Source: a virus. From it: a stretch of 40,123 nt of DNA. Positions 36,118-40,123 of the stretch are shown in pieces. The notes under the pieces were generated by a model. It did not search any database and was not told the DNA's origin. It was given only the letters and a program-made list of their open reading frames with translations. The translations under genes were made by a program, and so were the position numbers. Numbering within the stretch: position 1 is the first letter of the stretch; each line of letters starts with the position of its first letter. The stretch spans positions 1 through 40,123 of the IMG/VR virus record IMGVR_UViG_3300031226_000005; one strand, written 5' to 3'.

Positions 36118-38010
36118 ATGCCTCCTAAGAAACGACGACGTGGCGAACGCATCACGTGGCTGGCCATCGGGCAGCAGCAGCCGTCACCTCCGGACGGAGA
36201 CGTCGTTGAACCAGATGCCGCACCGGAGCCCACCGCTTCGCTGCCGGCACCGGACCCGCCGACGCCCATAGAGACGCAGGCACCAGCCCCGCGGCGTCGC
36301 CTCCACGGGGGTTCCTCACCTGCGAAGTCGGCGGGTCCGGTCTGCGGCCACACCTGGGCCGGCCAGCGTTGCGACGAGCGCGGCGAGCATGTCTGCGCTA
36401 CCCGCGTCGCGCACGTCTGCGGATTCTTCGCCGAAGTGCTCGTGCACACAAAAGGCCGCTGGACGCACCAACCGTTCGTGTTGGCGCTCTGGCAAGTTGC
36501 CGGCATCATCGCTCCGCTGTTCGGCACTGTCGTTTTCTCCGACGAGGCCGGCACGTACGTCCGCCGGTACCGCATCGCGTGGATAGAGCTGGCCCGCAAA
36601 AACGGCAAGAGTGAATTACTTGCCGGCATCGCGCTCTATCTGCTCGTCGCAGACGACGAGGGCGGCGCAGAAATCTACGGCTGTGCCCGTGACCGCGACC
36701 AGGCTCGGAAGGTCTTCGACGTCGCGGAACGCATGGTCAAGCTGTCGCCAGTGCTGTCGCGCCGACTGAAGATCTACTCAACTGCGAAGCGGATCGTCGA
36801 CGAGCGAACAGGCTCGTGGTACGAGATCGTTGCCGCGGACGCTGCCGGCAACCTCGGGCACAACCCGCACGGCGTCATCATGGACGAGATCATCGCCCAG
36901 CGGGACGGCGGCCTCTGGAATGCGATGCGTACCGCGATGGGCGCGCGGGATCAGCCGCTGATGGTCGCTGCCACCACGGCCGGCGACGACGCACACAGCT
37001 TCGCTGCCGCGGAACACGCAGAGATGCAGCGCATCGCAGACGATCCGGCACGTGCGCCGCACGTGTTCGTCTACATGCGCAACACGCCTGCGGACGCTGA
37101 TCCGTGGGATGAGGACAACTGGCCGATAAGCAATCCGGCTGCCGGGACGTTCCTCAGCGTGCAGACGCTGCGCGACGAAGCGCTAGAAGCGCGCAACGAT
37201 CCGAGCAAAGAGAACGCGTTCCGGCAGTTTCGGCTCAACCAGTGGGTGTCGCAATCCAGTCGATGGATGCCGATGCACTTGTGGGACGCCTCGTGCGGCG
37301 ACCTGTGGCTCAACCCGACATGGGGCCGCGACAAGCTTGCCGGCAGGGAATGCTTCGCAGGCTTCGACCTGTCCGCGAAGTTCGACCTCACCGCGTGGTG
37401 CCTCGCTTTCCTACCCGAGGATGACAGCGCTCCGATCGACGTTCTCTGGCGATTCTGGCTGCCAGAGTCCGGAGTGGAAAAGCTGGACAAACTCAATGAC
37501 GGGAAGTTCACGCGCTGGTCAAAGCAAGGCTGGCTCACCGTCACGGAGGGCAACGTCATCGACTATGACCGCGTCATCGCGGACATCGGGCAAGATGCCG
37601 CGGACTTCGCCATCCGCGGTGCCGACTGTGACGAGTGGTCCATGTGGCCGATCATCAACCGCGTTGCGGACGTGTGCGGCTTGGACGCCGAGCACGGCGA
37701 AGTCGCCGCCTACCGAAACACGTACGAGCGCATGTCGCCGGGCATGGATGAGGTTATCGGCCTCGTGAAAAACGAGCGCTTCGCTCATCATGGCAACCCC
37801 GTCGCCCGGTTCTGCTTTGACCGCTGCACAGTGCGACGCGCGCCGTACGATCCGAACCTCGTCCGGCCGTCCAAGCCGGAACGTGGAGCGGACCGGGCAC
37901 GCATCGACGCTGTGCCGACCGCGGCGATGGCGGCGAACGCCATGCGCGGCTACGCTGCCGGCCCGATGCGGGTCAGCGCGTACGAGGACACCGGCCTGAT
38001 GGTCATCTAG
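36118..38010 (+). CDS. terL: Terminase large subunit, HK97-like
   Basis: A 630-aa packaging motor ATPase and nuclease. After a Pro/Ala-rich N-terminus (to about 75) there is a Cys/His cluster (CGHTWAGQRCDERGEHVC, then HVC) as in other actinophage terminases. The ATPase has Walker A ARKNGKSELL near 160 and Walker B GVIMDE near 255, with TTAGDD as the coupling motif. The nuclease begins at GFDLSAKFDLTAW near 415, whose Asp residues bind metal. ATG 36118 has GGCGAGGACG upstream; an in-frame TTG at 36088 is rejected. Its stop overlaps a leftward gene. Its own promoter is not apparent. Confidence 0.93.
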   Translation: MPPKKRRRGERITWLAIGQQQPSPPDGDVVEPDAAPEPTASLPAPDPPTPIETQAPAPRRRLHGGSSPAKSAGPVCGHTWAGQRCDERGEHVCATRVAHVCGFFAEVLVHTKGRWTHQPFVLALWQVAGIIAPLFGTVVFSDEAGTYVRRYRIAWIELARKNGKSELLAGIALYLLVADDEGGAEIYGCARDRDQARKVFDVAERMVKLSPVLSRRLKIYSTAKRIVDERTGSWYEIVAADAAGNLGHNPHGVIMDEIIAQRDGGLWNAMRTAMGARDQPLMVAATTAGDDAHSFAAAEHAEMQRIADDPARAPHVFVYMRNTPADADPWDEDNWPISNPAAGTFLSVQTLRDEALEARNDPSKENAFRQFRLNQWVSQSSRWMPMHLWDASCGDLWLNPTWGRDKLAGRECFAGFDLSAKFDLTAWCLAFLPEDDSAPIDVLWRFWLPESGVEKLDKLNDGKFTRWSKQGWLTVTEGNVIDYDRVIADIGQDAADFAIRGADCDEWSMWPIINRVADVCGLDAEHGEVAAYRNTYERMSPGMDEVIGLVKNERFAHHGNPVARFCFDRCTVRRAPYDPNLVRPSKPERGADRARIDAVPTAAMAANAMRGYAAGPMRVSAYEDTGLMVI

Positions 38011-38207
38011 GGTGTCTCGCCTTCCGCCGGCTCACCCAGGATGAATCGGGGATCGCTGTGCGCTTCGATGTGCGCATCGGCGGCATCGTCGGCAGCGCTG
38101 ACTTTGGAGCCGTTCGCCTGAAACGGCATAGCGCACTTCGTGCAAATCAGCATTAGGCCGCCGTGCTTCCATCCGTGAATCGTGATGTCCGCGCGTGTGA
38201 TCGTCAC
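38007..38207 (-). CDS. 66-aa CxxC protein, leftward
   Basis: GTG 38207 (minus) has GGAG seven bases upstream. The sequence has LMLICTKCAMPFQANG, one C-x2-C, and an acidic Ala/Asp/His-rich second half (DDAADAHIEAH), with the terminal HSDPRF. It may bind metal. It ends in overlap with the terL stop and follows the YkgJ-like gene in one leftward run. Confidence 0.65.
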   Translation of the reverse strand: MTITRADITIHGWKHGGLMLICTKCAMPFQANGSKVSAADDAADAHIEAHSDPRFILGEPAEGETP

Positions 38208-38776
38208 GAGTTAGCTCCGGACGCGGGCGGGTCCTTTGAGATCTGTCCGCATCCGCGAACGAACAGCACGGGCTCGCCGGATTCGAGCAGCGCGCGCCGT
38301 CGTACGTCACGCGCGAGCCGTTCGTCTTCACTTCGCCGCCGGGCTTCGCGCATGATCTGCTCGGCTCGTTCCGGAGCCTCTTTCCACGGTCGACGAACAG
38401 CCGCAGCTTCGGCGTGCTCGCCTGCGATGTCGTGCGCGCGGGCAAGGTACTCGTACGTTTGCGCATCCGTCAGCAGCGGCCGGCCGTCCAGCGGCATACA
38501 GCCGTAGCTACAGCGCAAGCCTTCCGCGACGCCGTACAGGCGGCAGATCATCGGCCGGACAGCGTAGACGCTGCACCTGTGCAGCATCGTCAGAGCTGAG
38601 CACACCGAAGGCGCGGACGACACAAAGCCGTTAGGGATGCGCACGCCGGTTTTCTCGATCCGCACATGCTCTAGCGACGTCATCGCAATACGGGAACAGG
38701 AATCCCAACACGCGCCGATACAGTCGACTTTCGGTAGATCGGCATACAGCGCGTCTAGTTCGTCTTCGCGCGTCAC
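38204..38776 (-). CDS. YkgJ-like metal-binding protein, leftward
   Basis: A 190-aa protein from GTG 38776 (minus), overlapping the previous leftward stop (GTGA). Cysteines C19, C23, C27, C59, C68, C78, C89 and C93 are spaced as in the YkgJ (Zn/Fe-chelating, CxxCxxCC-like) family: VDCIGACWDSC, SVCSALTMLHRCSVYAVRPM, ICRLYG. The C-terminal half is a long basic helix (EAPERAEQIMREARRRSED). Members are found in many phages; their substrates are unclear. Confidence 0.75.
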   Translation of the reverse strand: MTREDELDALYADLPKVDCIGACWDSCSRIAMTSLEHVRIEKTGVRIPNGFVSSAPSVCSALTMLHRCSVYAVRPMICRLYGVAEGLRCSYGCMPLDGRPLLTDAQTYEYLARAHDIAGEHAEAAAVRRPWKEAPERAEQIMREARRRSEDERLARDVRRRALLESGEPVLFVRGCGQISKDPPASGANS

Positions 38777-39036
38777 GGGTCGCCCGAGCAGCGACGCATA
38801 GCGACTCGTTCCGAGTACGGCTGTTCGCAGTAATAGCAGACGGGTCCCGTGATCAGCAGCAGATTTTCTGTGTCGAGCATCGGCGTTTCCACGCCTGGCG
38901 TCGCCCGGAACACGACGCCCCACGTCCACAAGTGCGCGCCGGACCTCGGGTCAAAGTCCGGGACGCGGTCGACCTGATCCTTCTGAATCTCGACGACTTG
39001 GCCAGTGCTCGTCCATGCCCGCTTCGGTTCATCCAT
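38773..39036 (-). CDS. 87-aa actinophage-type protein, leftward
   Basis: ATG 39036 (minus). The sequence HLWTWGVVFRATPGVETPML, then DTENLLLITGPVCYYCEQPY and RVAMRRCSGDP resembles a small conserved actinophage family. C-x2-C plus a later Cys suggests metal binding. The ribosome site is weak. It is the first of three leftward genes, and no firm promoter was seen in the 72 bases upstream. Confidence 0.7.
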   Translation of the reverse strand: MDEPKRAWTSTGQVVEIQKDQVDRVPDFDPRSGAHLWTWGVVFRATPGVETPMLDTENLLLITGPVCYYCEQPYSERVAMRRCSGDP

Positions 39037-39108
39037 GCCACCGCACGTTACCCGGTGCCGGCTCCTTGATCCGTTAACGACTCATCACCCGAAAGAGGTA
39101 CAGCGCTC

Positions 39109-39318
39109 GTGTGGTCCCGCTGGCCGACGCGTAAGCGCGTCCTCATCAACATGATCGACGGGCGTGCATTCGACGCGATTCTCTACGCCAAGCGCGGCCC
39201 GTTGCTCGAATTGCGTGACGTCCAGCTGCTAGAGCCGGGCAGTGACAACCCAGTCCCGATCGACGGCGCTGTCGTTGTGGAGCGCCCGCGCGTCGCATTC
39301 ATCCAAGTTCGCACGTGA
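39109..39318 (+). CDS. Small conserved protein between terL and portal
   Basis: A 69-aa protein from GTG 39109 behind AAAGAGG. VLINMIDGRAFDAILYAKRG, PLLELRDVQLLEPG and VPIDGAVVVERPRVAFIQVR form a small beta barrel pattern, as in short actinophage proteins placed before the portal gene. Function unknown; a packaging or portal-assembly role is inferred from place. The portal starts 24 bases downstream. Confidence 0.75.
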   Translation: MWSRWPTRKRVLINMIDGRAFDAILYAKRGPLLELRDVQLLEPGSDNPVPIDGAVVVERPRVAFIQVRT

Positions 39319-39342
39319 GACAGGGGACGGAGGCGCGACCCG

Positions 39343-40123
39343 ATGGCGTTTGTAGTGACCTCCGGTCAATTGCAGGCTGTGGAGCGACGTGCTGAATACT
39401 CGTCATACAGTGCCGCATCCGTTGCGCTGTCACCGACGCTGGTCATGACGTACGGGCAGCTCTGGAAAGCTCAGCCTGCTTTGCGTTCCGTGACAAGCTT
39501 TCTGGCACGTAGCGTTTCGTCACTGCCGATCGACCCGTATCGGCGGCTCGGCGGCACCGATCGGGAAAAGGCGACGGATCACCCGCTGGCCCGACTGCTC
39601 GACCAGCCGATGGGGATCGGTAGCAAGTGGACTAAGTACCGGCTGTTCAACACGCTCATGCATGACCTGACGGTGTTTGACAGTGCGTACTGGCTGAAAA
39701 TGACTGGCCCGACTGGTGAGCGCAACGTCCAGCCGATCCCGCCGACCCGGATCACGCCGCGCGGGGGGAACTTTTTCGCCCCGGAAACGTATCGGATTGC
39801 CGGCAACAACGGGCATCGCGACGTCGACCCGGATCAGGTCGTCCACTTTCATGGGTACAACCCGGACGATCACCGTGTCGGTTGCGCTCCTGTCGAGACG
39901 TTGCGGCAGATTCTCGCAGAGGAATATTCCGCGAGCATCTACCGCGAACAGATGTGGCGCAACGGTGCGCGCGTCGCTGGGTATCTGAGCCGGCCGCGGG
40001 AAGCGCCGCGCTGGTCCGACGGAGCGAAAGAGCGCTTCAAAGCGGACTGGCAAGCGCAGTACGCCGGCGACGGGCCGGCTACTGGCGGAACGCCGATTCT
40101 CGAGGACGGCATGGCGTTCAACG
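39343..40123 (+). CDS. Portal protein, N-terminal part (runs through the contig end into 1-939)
   Basis: ATG at 39343 follows a purine-rich GGGGACGGAGG site. The frame stays open to the last base and continues at base 128 of the window, giving a 530-aa HK97-type portal (Phage_portal family). The piece shows typical portal segments: LWKAQPALRSVTSFLARSVS near residues 41-60, a DHPLARLLDQP segment, and a DPDQVVHFHGYNPDD motif followed by the GCAPVETLRQIL helix. It acts at the unique capsid vertex, between large terminase (36118) and protease (936), the usual order. The gene looks intact once the circular junction is restored; truncation here is only a consequence of linearisation. Confidence 0.93.
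   Translation, partial: MAFVVTSGQLQAVERRAEYSSYSAASVALSPTLVMTYGQLWKAQPALRSVTSFLARSVSSLPIDPYRRLGGTDREKATDHPLARLLDQPMGIGSKWTKYRLFNTLMHDLTVFDSAYWLKMTGPTGERNVQPIPPTRITPRGGNFFAPETYRIAGNNGHRDVDPDQVVHFHGYNPDDHRVGCAPVETLRQILAEEYSASIYREQMWRNGARVAGYLSRPREAPRWSDGAKERFKADWQAQYAGDGPATGGTPILEDGMAFN
39997..40123. repeat. Terminal direct repeat, right copy (circular junction)
   Basis: Exact copy of bases 1-127. Removing one copy gives a unique circular length of 39,996 bases and restores a full portal gene. Confidence 0.95.

Noticed and set aside
1-40123. Search by eye for tRNA genes and CRISPR arrays
   Set aside because: No cloverleaf with a CCA-type acceptor or T-loop GTTCGA-type motif in a fitting context was found, and no regularly spaced direct repeats.

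Overview
The window is an almost certainly complete genome of a dsDNA tailed phage (siphovirus type, HK97-fold capsid) of a high-GC actinobacterium. The first 127 bases (1-127) are repeated exactly at the end (39997-40123). The portal gene reads in frame across that junction, so the molecule is circular or circularly permuted, with about 39,996 unique bases. The actinobacterial host is inferred from the GC-rich, GC3-biased codons, the many GTG and TTG starts, and a long series of small Cys-rich proteins of types typical of actinophages. No rRNA, tRNA or CRISPR array was seen.

The rightward late region runs from 34336 through the end and the start to about 17525. It holds the P27-type small terminase, the large terminase, a small conserved protein, portal, U35 prohead protease, major capsid protein, adaptor, a glycine-rich fibre cassette, head-closure protein, tail terminator, tail tube, and a tail chaperone pair with a clear -1 slippery site (GGGAAAA, 8879-8885). 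A tape measure protein of 626 aa follows, then two membrane proteins, a tyrosine integrase in an unusual place inside the tail operon, the distal tail proteins, an M15-like endolysin with a peptidoglycan-binding domain, and a holin. A strong intrinsic terminator (17495-17525) ends the region.

The rightward early/replication region (about 17696-30984) encodes a VRR-NUC nuclease, a Cas4/RecB-like nuclease, an SSB-like protein, a primase-helicase fusion, a ParB-like protein, an HTH protein, many Zn-ribbon proteins and an HNH endonuclease. There is no phage DNA polymerase, so host polymerase is presumably used. A cluster of inverted and direct repeats at 23697-23867 just after the primase-helicase is a candidate origin or operator.

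From 31900 to 34339 lies an accessory pair joined by overlapping ends: a fold-type II PLP enzyme (ACC deaminase/cysteine desulfhydrase-like) and a ParB-domain/DNA-methyltransferase fusion. It sits between the HNH gene and the small terminase. This is the best candidate for an undescribed DNA-modification or counter-defence system.

Five leftward insertions break the rightward gene order: a Tad2/DUF2829-like gene (16717-16944), a 59-aa Cys/His protein (17261-17440), a 228-aa protein with a short leader ORF (30907-31688), a four-gene cassette between terS and terL with its own promoter and a palindromic terminator (34814-36101), and a three-gene cassette between terL and portal (38007-39036). 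They look like morons. The integrase suggests a temperate life style, but no clear immunity repressor was recognised.
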